A DNA stretch of 64,000 nucleotides from Rhabditoides inermis (taxonomy: Eukaryota > Nematoda > Chromadorea > Rhabditida > Rhabditidae). This document shows, one piece after another, positions 50,894-60,069 of the stretch. Made by a program: the position numbers and the translations under genes. Under the pieces are notes generated by a model. The model was given only the letters and a program-made list of their open reading frames with translations. It was not told where the DNA came from and did not search any database. The DNA is taken from positions 665,001 to 729,000 of the forward strand of contig CAWZYM010000293.1 in NCBI GenBank assembly GCA_963966185.1, given 5' to 3'. Position 1 is the stretch's first letter; each line of letters opens with the position of its first letter.

Positions 50894-51206
50894 AGAGAGA
50901 GAGGTATTCAGATGCTGGTGGAGGGTGTGTGGCAGTGGCTTCCTCCTCTCGCCGAGCCGCGCTCTGCCGCCTGCCTCGTCTACTGCAACGAGGTGCGTGT
51001 CACAATTGTCGTTTACTTCACATCCCACTTGGAGAAACTCGAGAGATGGAAAGAGATTGCCCCATTCGATTCACTCTACATCCTCTTCCAGTACCTCTAT
51101 GTGCTCGGAGGAATGAATGCTGCCGGCGAGTACACCAAGTCCGTCGAGAGACTGCGCATCGAAAAGGAAGAGTGGAGGCGGGACAAAAAGAAAGTGACTG
51201 TCTAGT
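41532..51206 (+). CDS. BTB-BACK-kelch protein, copy B (interrupted by a 6.4 kb intron insertion)
   Basis: Starts MNSTQDALLRRLNEMRL at 41532, mirror image of copy A, with nearly identical BTB and BACK exons to about 42655. The kelch part differs: the exon pair encoding NNRIYWISSGY and MSEWTPIRC in copy A is fused or deleted (SYSVA runs directly into HCMETDTWKG). Different blade exons follow (VTVNGSIYWMSKRSG about 43197-43257; WDPIKTLPETDYRLFAWNNE about 43709-43795; GVIAKYCTDTDRWNVVNECP about 43837-43903; KGVWAFSFSGNVDAM... about 44050-44195). The intron equivalent to a 46-nt one in copy A then extends to about 50650, where WFDATSKAWTEGVELPE, GDCGGRLVVAGGTRNGDV and YLYVLGGMNAAGEYTKSVER resume. 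The C-terminus is 13 residues longer than copy A and ends at 51206. Open coding and splice signals suggest it may still be functional, but correct removal of the long intron is unproven. Confidence 0.7.
43268..43641. mobile_element. Fold-back element with long terminal inverted repeats
   Basis: The left end (TAGGAAGGGAGTGCACATGG followed by TAGAAGCTGCT) is the near-exact complement of the right end (AGCAGCTTCTACCATGTGCA followed by CTTCCTTCC). Internal copies of GGAAGGAGTTGCAC make it able to form a hairpin. It sits in an intron of BTB-kelch copy B and is absent from copy A. It has no coding capacity. Confidence 0.65.
44470..44745 (+). mobile_element. Family 3 tRNA-cored repeat
   Basis: Shares the order TTTGGCGTTCATATCTCTA, tRNA-like core, TTTTGTCAAA, CCAATGGGTTC with the copy at about 60.7-60.98 kb. 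The core at about 44551-44616 has A-box-like TGGCGAAGTGGTTACGC and a consensus-like B box GGTTCGAACTT. The acceptor-stem pairing is incomplete, so I do not call it a functional tRNA gene. Outer ends are not defined. Confidence 0.6.
44750..46319. other. Intronic insertion DNA in BTB-kelch copy B; no supported gene
   Basis: The interval has AT-rich sequence (45.75-46.3 kb) and open frames without recognisable features, including one at 44778-45086. A short direct duplication (ACCAAATGCGTACTTTC) occurs at 45793 and 45823. Confidence 0.4.
46325..46631 (-). mobile_element. Family 5 TIR element with tRNA-like core and 5-bp target duplication
   Basis: The 307-bp element has an 11-bp perfect terminal inverted repeat CACGGCCCGGC and a direct repeat TTCTA immediately outside each end (46320-46324 and 46632-46636). 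On the minus strand (about 46502-46436) it carries a tRNA-like core: TAGCCTAGTGGCTAGCGAGC (A box) and GGGTTGGATTCC (B box). It has no coding capacity. Confidence 0.7.
46684..46752. repeat. (TA)n microsatellite
   Basis: About 69 bp of TA repeat. Confidence 0.95.
47143..47504 (+). mobile_element. TTAA-flanked TIR element with tRNA-like core, family 2, copy a
   Basis: The 362-bp element has flanks TTAA at 47139-47142 and 47505-47508. The ends begin AGGCACAGTGGCG and finish CGCCCCTGTGCAT, related to but distinct from family 1. The core at about 47375-47440 has an A-box-like TAGTGTTGTGGTAATGC and a perfect consensus B box GGTTCGATTCC. Confidence 0.7.
47509..49027. mobile_element. TTAA-flanked TIR element of 1.5 kb carrying exon-like sequence
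   Basis: An 11-bp perfect inverted repeat AGGGACAGTTT lies at both ends, next to TTAA at 47505-47508 (shared with the family 2 element) and 49028-49031. Inside, on the minus strand, is a spliceable reading frame (47852-48330). This could be a captured host gene fragment or part of the element's own gene. Confidence 0.5.
47852..48330 (-). CDS. Unknown exon-like reading frame inside a TIR element
   Basis: Three segments join by GT...AG: about 48325-48282 (CWRDRQRRAESIN), 48194 to about 48060 (NLHNRCKRAMNMG, PKKFKCNDNDDTFVMEYEKR) and 47964-47852 (WDCNGDDNLEVVAEMIATDL, ending YPSPIYSRS-stop). The acidic, cysteine-containing product is not one I recognise, and no start exon was found. The C/G-biased third positions of the middle exon argue for real coding history. 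Confidence 0.4.
49098..49903. mobile_element. TA-flanked TIR element interrupted by a family 1 element
   Basis: The left end TAGTGGGTCTCCCGTTTTG (then TGCGGTAGGC) and the right end, complement TAGTGGGTCCCCCGTTCTGG (then CGGTAGGC), form a roughly 28-bp imperfect inverted repeat with TA at the outer edges, as in Tc1/mariner-type elements. The family 1 element at 49179-49528 lies inside it and so arrived later. Confidence 0.55.
49179..49528 (-). mobile_element. Family 1 TTAA-flanked tRNA-cored element, copy b
   Basis: It begins AGGAACAGTGGCGACTTATT and ends with the complement, with TTAA at 49175-49178 and 49529-49532. The tRNA-like core is on the minus strand (B box complement GGAATCGAACCC at about 49258-49269; A-box region about 49300). 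Confidence 0.75.
50221..50574 (-). mobile_element. Family 1 TTAA-flanked tRNA-cored element, copy c
   Basis: Flanks are TTAA at 50217-50220 and 50575-50578. It is closely similar to copy b, including the core on the minus strand with GGAATCGAACCC at about 50301-50312. Confidence 0.75.
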
Positions 51207-51334
51207 GTGTTTCCCCCCATTTGCTCACATTGATATTGCTTCATATTGCCCACGTTCCAAATTGTTTATGTGTTAATTGATCTTTCTTTTACAGTACATA
51301 GTTTCAATTTCAGCTGCGAATAAGATGGCCCACT

Positions 51335-51335
51335 T

Positions 51336-51383
<48 letters not shown>

Positions 51384-51393
51384 TTCTCTCTCT

Positions 51394-51427
<34 letters not shown>

Positions 51428-51428
51428 T
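51335..51428. repeat. (CT)n/(TTTCTC)n tract
   Basis: A run of C is followed by a CT tract with regular CTTT interruptions, just after BTB-kelch copy B. Confidence 0.85.
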
Positions 51429-51767
51429 TGATAAAATGAACGCTACGCCCTGCAGTCTCATGAGCGGTAGAAGAACAGTGGAAGGTAGTCGGCAGATCAG
51501 TCGATACAAAAATGGCAACGCGGCCATCATTGTCGTTAGAATCCACTCTGTCACATCTATACTATATATTCGAAAACAGGAGAGAGAATCGAGCAAATAA
51601 TTGGTGATGTTGGATGTTAACCATGTTTCAGAAAATAGAAATACGTCAAATGAGTCACTATAGAGAGAATGCAGCATGTCTAGGTGTTTCTTGAGCGCAC
51701 GTTGGCATAATAGAATCTCAGGGGACGGGAGGCACTGGCATCGGAGGAGAGAGGCAGCCCTCTGGCA

Positions 51768-51956
51768 CTAGTATATGACGCTAGGCAATGAGGAGACGGA
51801 GGAGATGGGCAGCGGCTCGTTCGGATCGATTTTCATCAACGGGCGCGGCACCGGCGGTATCAACACGGGCAGTGGCATCGAACTCGGAGGGGGCACATCT
51901 GGCAAGGACGGGGAAGTACACGGAATACAGCGAAAACACGTCATCGAGGACCTCAA
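51768..51956. other. Ambiguous exon-like segment open on both strands
   Basis: On the minus strand an acceptor-like CCTTGCCAG (about 51911) opens a Pro-rich C-terminus (DVPPPSSMPLPVLIPPVPRP ... SVIY-stop at 51768). On the plus strand the same DNA reads a Gly-rich start (MTLGNEETEEMGSGSFGS). Neither joins to a neighbouring exon that I can identify, so I give no gene. Confidence 0.3.
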
Positions 51957-52189
51957 ACTTGGTTATCCAACTCTTTCTCTCTCTTTCTCTTCTCTCCCAT
52001 ATTTCCTGCCTCCATGCAAAGTTCAATAAAGGTCAATAATCAACGGCATCTATTTTTCACCAAATCTCTTCGCTACACTCGTTATGGATGTCAGGACGTC
52101 AGCGTCTCTCTCTACCCAATCCTCTTTGCTACATGGTTGCTTTTTGTTCGAATATATAATCATCGTAATTGCAGTGCGGAACGTATACT

Positions 52190-52490
52190 GGCTAGCGTAT
52201 CCATCCTAACTCTTCGTGGCACCACATATCCGCCTTGGCATCACTCTAACGGAACGTGCTTCCGTACGCCACACGTTCCCCATACTTGAGGCACCCTGAA
52301 ACCAAGTTAAAAAGCTGCGAAGAAAGCTGCGAAGTTTTCCACGACCCACCGTCAAAACGCTTCCCGAACGACATGCTGTTATTTTCCATATAGCAATCCA
52401 TTGCGTTCATATTGTCTGACGTCTCGTAGTTGACACCATTTGATAACATCTTCATTGTGACCGAATATTTCGTTCCCCACGGATGGGACC
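52190..52490 (-). pseudogene. Decayed copy of the small secreted-protein gene
   Basis: The minus strand aligns with exons 3-4 of the genes at 58.3-59.1 and 61.2-62.0 kb: PWGTKYS, NGVNYETSDNMNAMDCYMEN, then after an intron GCLKYGERVAYGSTF. The Trp codon (TGG) that follows in the intact copies is TAG here, and homology continues beyond the stop (ADMWCHEELGW-like). The upstream exons are missing; the sequence abuts the partial family 1 element at about 52491. Confidence 0.7.
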
Positions 52491-52641
52491 AATTTTGAAC
52501 TCAATTTTTCAGCTGCATTCTTGCCAATGCAGACTCGAAAGTAACGCAGAATCGTCGTTCTTTCGCAAACAAATACAATTGTGTTAGTATAATATGAATT
52601 TTAATATTACTCAAAGTCAAAAATAAGTCGCCACTGTTCCT
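52491..52641. mobile_element. Partial family 1 element (one end only)
   Basis: The last roughly 150 bp of a family 1 element (AGTCGCCACTGTTCCT, then TTAA at 52642-52645). The other half, with the core, is absent. Confidence 0.65.
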
Positions 52642-53077
52642 TTAAGACATGCTAAATCCCTACTGATAAGGGATTCTCGAAACATTCAAGCAAATACAAA
52701 TTATTTCGTAAACGTTTCTATTTCTATGCATTGGAATCTAATCCGATTTATATACGGCTCCGGGAATGTGATATGTGATCTTATCAGCTGACAACTCACC
52801 CGGCTCGAGTGGATCACTCTATAAGAGGAAATGCATGATCACATTTCTCAATACATGTATCAATCGTTTCTCAAGATATTTCTCTAACGCACCGAACTCA
52901 TGTCTCACACTCACAGTTATTTCTCAATGCGTCAGGGATCGTTTGGCCCCGCTTCCATCCAAGCACAATTACAATATGAAATAAACAATAAATGCTCCAT
53001 GACTTTTTAATCACGTTCCAGTTGTCCAACAACAAATGAACTTGTTTATCGCGATAATGGACTTGTATTGATAATAC

Positions 53078-54741
53078 TTATGCAATGATAGGATAGTAGA
53101 GTTCTCCTTCGATTCCGCAGTAGTTGATGCCGCGCGGCATGAACGTGTAGCCACGATCGGCCCAATGGACGCCCCAGCTGATGAGAGAACAGTTGTTTAA
53201 CAAGCATAACGCCCCAATGACAACCTGTTACGGATGATCCAATAGTCTCCCCACTCCTCGTTGCTACCGTACCCCACAATCACTACTTCGTGATTGTAAT
53301 CGTACGTGGTGAACTGATTCTGATCACAAACAACATCCGTGAACAGACCTGCAAAAATTAGTAATCGATTTAAGCAAAGGGAACTGTGCTTAAGTACCTT
53401 CGGAAGCAAATAAAAACGCATTAGTAGCCGTCATTGATGCAGAAATAGGTCCGATTCGAGCAACAGCGTGCTGCAAAGTATAGTTGGGATTGTAAACCTG
53501 TGAGGTACACGCATACTCGAAGAGCCTCCTCGTTGTAGTCCGGAAGTCGGACAAAGTCCACAATTTGCGCGGTCGGCTTGCGGTGCTGACACGCCTGGTT
53601 CTTAAATATTCGCGAGGTTTTATTGAGCAAGGTATGGCGGAGTTGCGAGGTGTGATGAGTAGCGAAATACATTACATCAAGAATGGCGAGATATTATAAA
53701 ACAAGGTAGAGTGAATACCTGCGCCAAGTAGGGATAGTCGTCTTCGGTGGCGACTCCGGCACAGTCCTTGATCGCCGATCGATACGCGTTCCATGTCGAT
53801 CCGCCCCCGCACATGCGAGAGTTTATGGAGCAGTCGAGGAAGTTCTGCTCCGAGAAATCCACCGACTCATTCTGCAACCACCAACTGTGTATGGTCAACA
53901 AGAATCTCGAATACGCTGTACCACTCATTTCAAACTTTTCCCGCTCAAATTGAACTGCGCGCATGCAGTCGTGTATCGATCGCTTCCACTCTCTTCACTC
54001 TCGCATGCGCTAGGGTGATTGCCGCGCGCAGTCACTGAATGCGTGTCCCTCTGTCTGCGCCGTACCTTCTTGATCGCCCACTGTCCCTCGAGTGCGGCGG
54101 CGGCGGCGAAGGCCCAGCAGCTGCCGCAGTAGCCCTGCTGCTTCACCGGCCGCAGCACACCCGCGTGTTCCCTCCAGTCCCACGACTCGGGGATCGCGCG
54201 CGAATCGACCGTGTCCCTCTCCACATACAGTCGATAGAACTCGTCGTACACGCGGTCTCCACTCGCCCGCTTGTCGCGTCCGGCGGCCTCCGATTCCTTC
54301 TCCGCCACGTGGCCCCACATACTCTTCAGCTCCTCGGGCAGCTGAACGATTCACATTATACATGCTACCGTATATGGGCGTGAAATGGGAATCTCGAATA
54401 GTGATTTGAAGGCAGTGTGCACCCACCGCGTCGGCGTACTCGTTGACGGCGAGTTTGGTGGGTGTGAGGCCGTCCTCGTAGGCGAGGTTGTTCTCGGCAA
54501 CCAGCAGCGACGTCTCCACGAATCGCGCGAAACGCGCCTCGTCGTCCTTGCCAGAGTGCCTCTTGTCTAGAAAACCACAGTAATATTGTTGGTGTGAACT
54601 GTGATGGACAGGTGAACACCTACTATGACTCTTCTTGAAGGGTCCCCATTGCTTGACAGCCTCATCTCTCACACGTGTACGATTGGCGTGACGACGCGGC
54701 TGGTTGCGGCGCTCCCTGTAGAGAGGCCAGATGGAGAGAGA

Positions 54742-54772
<31 letters not shown>

Positions 54773-54890
54773 GAGAGGGGGGGGGGGAAAGGGACATCGC
54801 TCACTTCCACTTGCCCTCCTTTCTCCTATGCGAGAAGGCGACTTGGACAGCTACCGCCAGAGCGAGTAGACACACCAGTTGATAGCGCAT
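53078..54890 (-). CDS. Papain-family (C1A) cysteine protease precursor
   Basis: Nine exons with short introns encode about 385 residues. Residues 1-20 are a signal peptide ([20 protein letters not shown]). A propeptide follows with an I29-type inhibitor segment ([17 protein letters not shown] ... LAVNEYADA). The mature enzyme begins near [10 protein letters not shown]. The catalytic cysteine sits in [11 protein letters not shown], preceded by the oxyanion-hole Gln. The histidine is in [11 protein letters not shown] (papains usually have DHAV) and the asparagine in RNSWG, split by the last intron. All triad residues are present, so an active lysosomal or secreted endopeptidase is likely. About 85 basic and acidic residues between propeptide and mature domain make it somewhat long. 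Intron 1 (about 54720-54800) carries a GA tract and a run of G. Confidence 0.9.
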
Positions 54891-56006
54891 CTCGAATGTC
54901 GATGATGCTCACACTTCCACCTTCCCCTCCTTATGTACCCGATCACTCCATCAAACACCGGTCTTTATCCGTCTGATTCTCTCAATATCACACGCTATTA
55001 TCATATTTTTTTTCAAAATCCATTTGCCACTTGAGTCATTTCTGATTTTCAATGTGTTTTATGGCATTCGTCCGAGCACCGAGCTCCCGCGGCAGGGGCA
55101 ACTCTATTGTGTCAAAACTGTGTTTATAGCTTTCCAATATCTCAATCTGCTTGATTTGAAACGATAAACAATGTTTCAAAGTACTGTTGAAGCAACAGAG
55201 GCGCTTAGTTTTTGACTTTGGTTTATGGCTTGACCCATAGAAAAACGAAATAATCAAAGAAAACGCGAAAGAACGGCGTTTCCTCGTTACCTACACGCTT
55301 ACCAAAATGTGCACGTGCGAAGCTTGGTAAGACGAATTCGAACTTCGCGCCAAAATGCTTATCGTAAAATTGTGCTCTGTGCGCATCTCGTCGATATGAG
55401 GTCGTCAGAACAAGTCGTTATAGTGTTGTGGTATCGCTCACGGTTTGTGAACCATACTATGCCTGTTTGATTCCCGCCACGTGCAAACAGTTTTGCCAAG
55501 TTCTCATAAGTGAATTTCGATGAACCTTAGTAACGCTAAACGCCCCTGTGCCTTTGATATTGATTTGAAACTATTGTTTTATTGATTTTTAAGACATACT
55601 AGCAGGAAAAAATACTTATAATGCATGAAACATGAACATCTTGATGAAAAATTATTGAATTTTTAATGCAGGATCTGGCCGAAAACAGATTTTATCAATC
55701 ATCGACATTAGTAGTGAATGTGTTGTGTCCGCACGGGTGAAATAGACGCGAGTAGAAGAGGCGTTTATTGAAGTAGCTAATAGAACAATATTGGAGAACA
55801 ACTGATTTGTACTGAACCGTACAATGAGTGAGCGCCCGAGTTGTATAGAGGGATCATGGAAGGTTCTGGAATGGAATGATCGGGTGAGGGCGCGCTCAGT
55901 GTAGAGTGGGTTGAGTATATTGGATAGGGAAGTGAGGGATAAGTGAGGAACGTTCTAGAAGCATGATCATGTGAAGTGATTATGATCGGGGCAATTGAGG
56001 AATGAT
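54891..56006. other. Intergenic region with one family 2 element
   Basis: Apart from the element at 55191-55553 no gene is seen. The stretch includes the divergent upstream region of the protease gene. Confidence 0.5.
55191..55553 (+). mobile_element. Family 2 TIR element with tRNA-like core, copy b (TTGA target duplication)
   Basis: The 363-bp element is similar throughout to the 47.14 kb copy. Flanks are TTGA on both sides (55187-55190 and 55554-55557), a one-base variant of TTAA. The tRNA-like core at about 55420-55485 has a degraded B box (TGTTTGATTCCCG). Confidence 0.7.
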
Positions 56007-56970
56007 CTAGAAATATGTAGCAGCATAGGATAATATCCCAACACCTCCCTCTAAGATTGACGGTAGGACAGGAAAGAGGGTCAATCTGAGAGAATGGGGA
56101 CACGACGCGAGGGATGACGAGGTTCTGTCGGTGTGTCCGGCGGAGCGGCAGCAGAGAGGGCGGCAGGCGGGCAGCGCGTGGTCGGCAGAGTCGTCGGAGA
56201 CGAGCTGGCTGCGCACGTTGTGAGAGTGGAGTCCTGGTGGTCGTAGCAGGAACGTTGATTTGTAAAAGTGTCCTCATCCGTGGAAGTTAACGGAGTGACG
56301 TCATCTTCCATTCCATCCGGAAGAAAATCAAGCCTGTAGTCTGACGCGACGGCCGCGGTGTAGATCGGTAGACCAGAGTGGTTCGCGAGTAGCGGGTGCG
56401 TCGGCGAATCGGTGTCCGATGCGAGCATTCCGTCGTTGAGAGCGGGAGCCATGTCGCAGTCGGGGTTCCACATCTTCTTTTGCACGAGCATGGCGTCTAG
56501 CTGTCGACTGGGCTGGCGCTGTTCGTTGTAGAGGCGTCCGTGGTAGTTAAATCCATCGAAGTTCCGGTGAGCAGCGCTCTTCGGCGGTGGCATCTCAGGG
56601 TCGATCGGAGGGGGATCGAGGTGGCGTCCAAAGAGAATCGCGTCGCCGAGAGAGTGTGTCTGCTGGACGGAAATGCAGGGCGGGTGGACGGCGAAGCCAT
56701 GTGAGTGGATCCGATGAGAGGCTTCCGAAGGGGCGTTGAGCTCTTGAGAAAGGCGGCCAGCGACGTTGAAGTCGGCAGGAGAGGCAGCAACGCGAGAGAG
56801 TTCAGAGATCGACTTGATGATCTGCTGGGAGATGCCAGTGTGCCCGGAGGAGTCGTGGAGATCCTCGAAAAAGTCGCCGGCATTCTCGAGAAGATCGTCA
56901 GAGATGACGCGTCCGCCCCAACCACTGAGGAACGAGGATGCGTACGTGCTATCGTAAGCATCAGCTATCT
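56007..56970 (-). pseudogene. Unknown protein, left palindrome arm; frameshifted relative to right arm
   Basis: The minus strand reads the same protein as 63172-64000 on the plus strand (SDDLLENAGDFFEDLHDSSG, GDAILFGRHLDPPPIDPEMP, RQLDAMLVQKKMWNPDCDM, DGMEDDVTPLTSTDEDTF). Near 56222 one base is missing relative to the right arm (TCTCACAACG against TCTCACTAACG), which moves the reading into another frame; the original frame continues open to a stop at 56007. The acidic, Ser/Asp/His-rich sequence belongs to no family I recognise. The plus strand is also open over 56705-57055. Confidence 0.45.
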
Positions 56971-57095
56971 AAACTGGCTAGTTCATCAGCATCCCGACCT
57001 CGAGATAATGCAAGCTGCTAACAAAAAAATGGAGATTATGTATTCGGTGAGATAGTGAAAGAGAGGAAGAGACCATTTCGCACATTTCTGCTTAA

Positions 57096-57478
57096 AGGAA
57101 CAGTGGCGACTTAATTCTGCAACTAGCTCTCTTAAACGCGCATTACCACTCATGCAAAACATTTGCCGTAGACAGGACTCGAACCGGCGAGGTATGTGCC
57201 ACTGCAGCGCACACACGCATTGAGCCACATAGTGAGTAAACGCGCTTCTTTCGTCTGGGATTATGTGTTCTCTCGCTATTTCTGCAGTATTGAAGAGTTC
57301 AACGGAATGGAAGTCGTGGTGGGACCAATTTTGATTGTTTGAAATAAAATGTTGCAACAGCGAGTTGCAACATTTGAAAGCAACGGATAATCGTTGTTCT
57401 TTCTCACAAATCAATTAAGATTTTGGTTTATATGATTTTTTTAAACATTCCGAGTCAAAAATAAGTCGCCAGTGTACC
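57096..57478 (-). mobile_element. Family 1 TTAA-flanked tRNA-cored element, copy d
   Basis: Flanks are TTAA at 57092-57095 and 57479-57482. The core on the minus strand has B box complement GGACTCGAACC at about 57174. The mirror position in the right arm (about 62898) lacks the element and reads CAGCTAAG on the complementary strand, showing insertion after the arms were duplicated, or precise loss. Confidence 0.7.
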
Positions 57479-57499
57479 TTTAAGAAGCCCTTCCCGGTA

Positions 57500-57720
57500 C
57501 GGCGTGCACGTCGATCGATTTGTATGATTGGATGAAACTGTTTGCAGAAGAGCATTTCCGTTCTATTTGCAATTTGCATACTTGCCACTGCTGCTCTGCT
57601 TCGTTGCTCCGTTCATCTTCATTCCACTCCAACCGCTTGTGGCTCCTTTGCCCCTTCTCTCACTTACTGGTTCAGATCTTATTTTCAGTAATAATGTGTT
57701 ACGTGAAACGTGAAGCAGTT
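57500..57720 (+). pseudogene. Signal-peptide-like reading frame, left arm (start codon absent)
   Basis: It reads SISVLFAICILATAA then RCSVHLHST, hydrophobic like a signal peptide. The right-arm mirror has ATG directly before SISV where this arm has AAG, so the start is lost here unless the exon is joined from upstream after TTTGCAG. Confidence 0.3.
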
Positions 57721-57796
57721 TCGTCACATCAGGACAAAAAATAATAAAAGCGGAATGGTTGCTTCTGTTCGCAGGTATTAAACATGATAATATCAT

Positions 57797-57797
<1 letters not shown>

Positions 57798-57858
<61 letters not shown>
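57798..57858. repeat. (TA)n microsatellite
   Basis: About 60 bp of TA repeat, absent at the mirror position in the right arm. Confidence 0.95.
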
Positions 57859-57863
<5 letters not shown>

Positions 57864-58343
57864 TTTATTTACACTGTTCAGCCAGAAATGAAAAGTGCAA
57901 CGGACTATTGGTGGAATTTAGAAAAAAACTGCTGCTTCATAACTGTTTGCTGATTCGGTTCAGAGATTTGGTAATTGGTAATCTTGAATTTGGTAATCCT
58001 TATAAAACAGTCACTGTGTATATTACATGTTACATGTTTCACAATTTACTTTGCTTATTTAGATCAGTTGAAGGGAATAAAAGTTTAAAAAAATCTATCT
58101 CTATCTGATTTGCCTTTGAAACCAAAAATCTATCGCAAGCTGATGAATAGGAAAGCTAACAGCGACTGTTTCTCAAAAGAACCGCAACATTTCTTTGTTG
58201 ATCCACCACCAAAGTGAATAGAGTCGGCACTTTATTGCGATATCGCGGTGGCTCGGGGGCGAGGCAAGGCGAATGGATTCCATTCACGGGCGACCGTTCA
58301 TAAGCTGTAGTCAGAACGGAGACAGGCAGTTGGATCGAACGAT

Positions 58344-59130
58344 GTGGACTTGCTGGCTGCTGGGAGCTGTGCTCGCGTCGGCGGGAGCTGTGCAGTACGT
58401 CCACAGGGTGGCACACCACGAGCCATACCCATGCGCCGCCGAACAAACGTCTACCGTCAAAACATCTACCGTCAAAACATCTACCGTCAAAACGTGATGG
58501 CCAACAGGTTGACTCGGCGCAATCGGCGAGTTTCAGATCGACCCCTACTACTACTCCGACGACAACTCCAAGCATGACCACGTCACTATGGCCTGAGTAT
58601 ATCGGACAAGGTATGATAGCCATAGTTTTATTAACGGGTGTCATGCGGTTGAATAAATTGAGCAGACATTAGAGGTGATTATACATACAAATGCCCGGAT
58701 TCATTCTCGTGAAATTCAGTATGCTTGTGTCAAAATCATATTTCTAATTGATAATTCAAATTCATTTTTGATTACGTTTAGGATGCAACTACACTAGCAA
58801 TGGCGTCAACTATTTCACTCCTTGGGGTACGAAATATACACAGACTGTAAAAATAACCTACAATGGTGTCAACTACGAGACGTCGGATATTCTGAACGAA
58901 TGGGATTGCTTTGTGGAAAAAACCGCCACTGGTCATTCTTTCGGCAACCGCATTTTCGGTGAGATCACATCACGCTCAGATCAGGTGATCTTCAACCCGT
59001 TTCAGGGTGTATAAAATTCGGTGATCGTGTCGAGTCTGGAAGTATGTTCACGTGGAACGACGTCAACGCTGAAATGGTGTGCCAGGGAGAATCGGGATGG
59101 AAGTGGAGACGTTCTATCAGATTACAATAA
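58344..59130 (+). CDS. Small secreted cysteine-containing protein, left-arm copy
   Basis: Exons 58344-58493, 58537-58610, 58782-58958 and 59006-59130, all phased. The product, about 175 residues, starts with a signal peptide (MWTCWLLGAVLASAGAVQYV). A Thr/Ser/Pro mucin-like linker follows, containing three direct 15-bp repeats (each coding TSTVK). The body (GCNYTSNGVNYFTPWGTKYT ... NYETSDILNEWDCFVEKT, GCIKFGDRVESGSMFTWNDV, ending WKWRRSIRLQ) has four cysteines and many aromatics, a compact extracellular fold. NGVNY occurs twice. I recognise no family. It is mirrored by the gene at 61193-61979, and a pseudogene relative lies at 52.2 kb. Confidence 0.7.
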
Positions 59131-59699
59131 TACTTAATCACAATCACTGTATTTTGATAAAGCAATAATGACGCAAACAAGCGACCAGCGAAAGTGAGGG
59201 TGAGAGGTAGAAAGAGAGTAGGAGAGAGAGAGAAAGAGAGAGAAAGAGAGAGAAAGAGAAGGAGAAAAATATGGATGGGTTTTAGTCGGAATCTCTCGTA
59301 CTCGTTGCTCTCTTGCTTTATCACTTTTCTTTACTTTTCTCTCTCGCGCGGAAAACGACAATATCAAATGGATGGATGGAAGTTACGAAATGACGAATGA
59401 ATGATGAAATGCAAATCATGATTCTTCGCGAATAAAAGTGATATGTATTTTTGTTATGTTCTGATAAGAGATATAGAAAATCAGGCGACATATAACTAAA
59501 GAAAACAGGTTTAAAGTTTAAAAAAAAGCTGATTATCGACTAATCTAGGTGGAGCGCATACATTGTTTGTTATTGGAGCGCTCTAATGTTAAATTGTGCT
59601 AAATGTCGAGTTGTGAAATTTGTAGTTGGTAAACGTTGAAAGTTGGATGAAAAAAAAGTTTGTCTGGAGCCATTTACAAAAGACAAGTTGCATTCACAG

Positions 59700-59845
59700 A
59701 AAACATTGAACACATCGTTGTGAAAACAGTTGTGAATACAACAAATATTGTAAAAACAATCGTAAATACAACGAATCTTGTAAAAACAGTTGTAAATACA
59801 AAAATTCTTGTAAATTCAATTGTATTTACAATTTACAAGCCGATG
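59700..59845. repeat. Tandem repeat of about 30 bp (TGTAAATACAACAAAT-like)
   Basis: About four imperfect copies of a unit containing GTAAAAACAGTTGTAAATAC, ending in a small inverted motif (GTAAATTCAATTGTATTTAC). It lies in the spacer of the second palindrome. The reading frame through it (59660-59854) is a repeat artefact. Confidence 0.7.
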
Positions 59846-59909
59846 TTAGGATAGCTCCAATGTCCAGTCCGGCTACAGTATCCTACATCTGTCTGTCTCA
59901 AATGTCCGC

Positions 59910-59910
<1 letters not shown>

Positions 59911-59962
<52 letters not shown>
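59911..59962. repeat. (CT)n microsatellite
   Basis: About 50 bp of CT repeat in the palindrome spacer. Confidence 0.9.
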
Positions 59963-59966
<4 letters not shown>

Positions 59967-60069
59967 ACTCACTTCACGAAATGCTGAAACAGCATCATGA
60001 CAAAAAACATCATGACAAAAAAGACAAAAGCAAAATGTTATCGTATTACTTTTGCTCACTTGTAAATTT

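Larger units (their letters stand above)
56007..59332. repeat. Left arm of a second large inverted repeat
   Basis: It pairs with 60988-64000 in reverse complement. Matching points (58344 with 61979; 59194 with 61122) add to about 120320, giving an axis near 60160. Further out the sums shift because each arm has its own insertion (the family 1 element at 57096 in this arm, the 62945-63085 block in the other). Confidence 0.9.

Noticed and set aside
56497..56961. Minus-strand frame beginning MLTIARTHPRSS
   Set aside because: It is an out-of-frame reading of the unknown acidic protein; the frame that continues into GDAILFGRHLDPPP and MPPPKSAAHRN is open over the whole exon in both arms.
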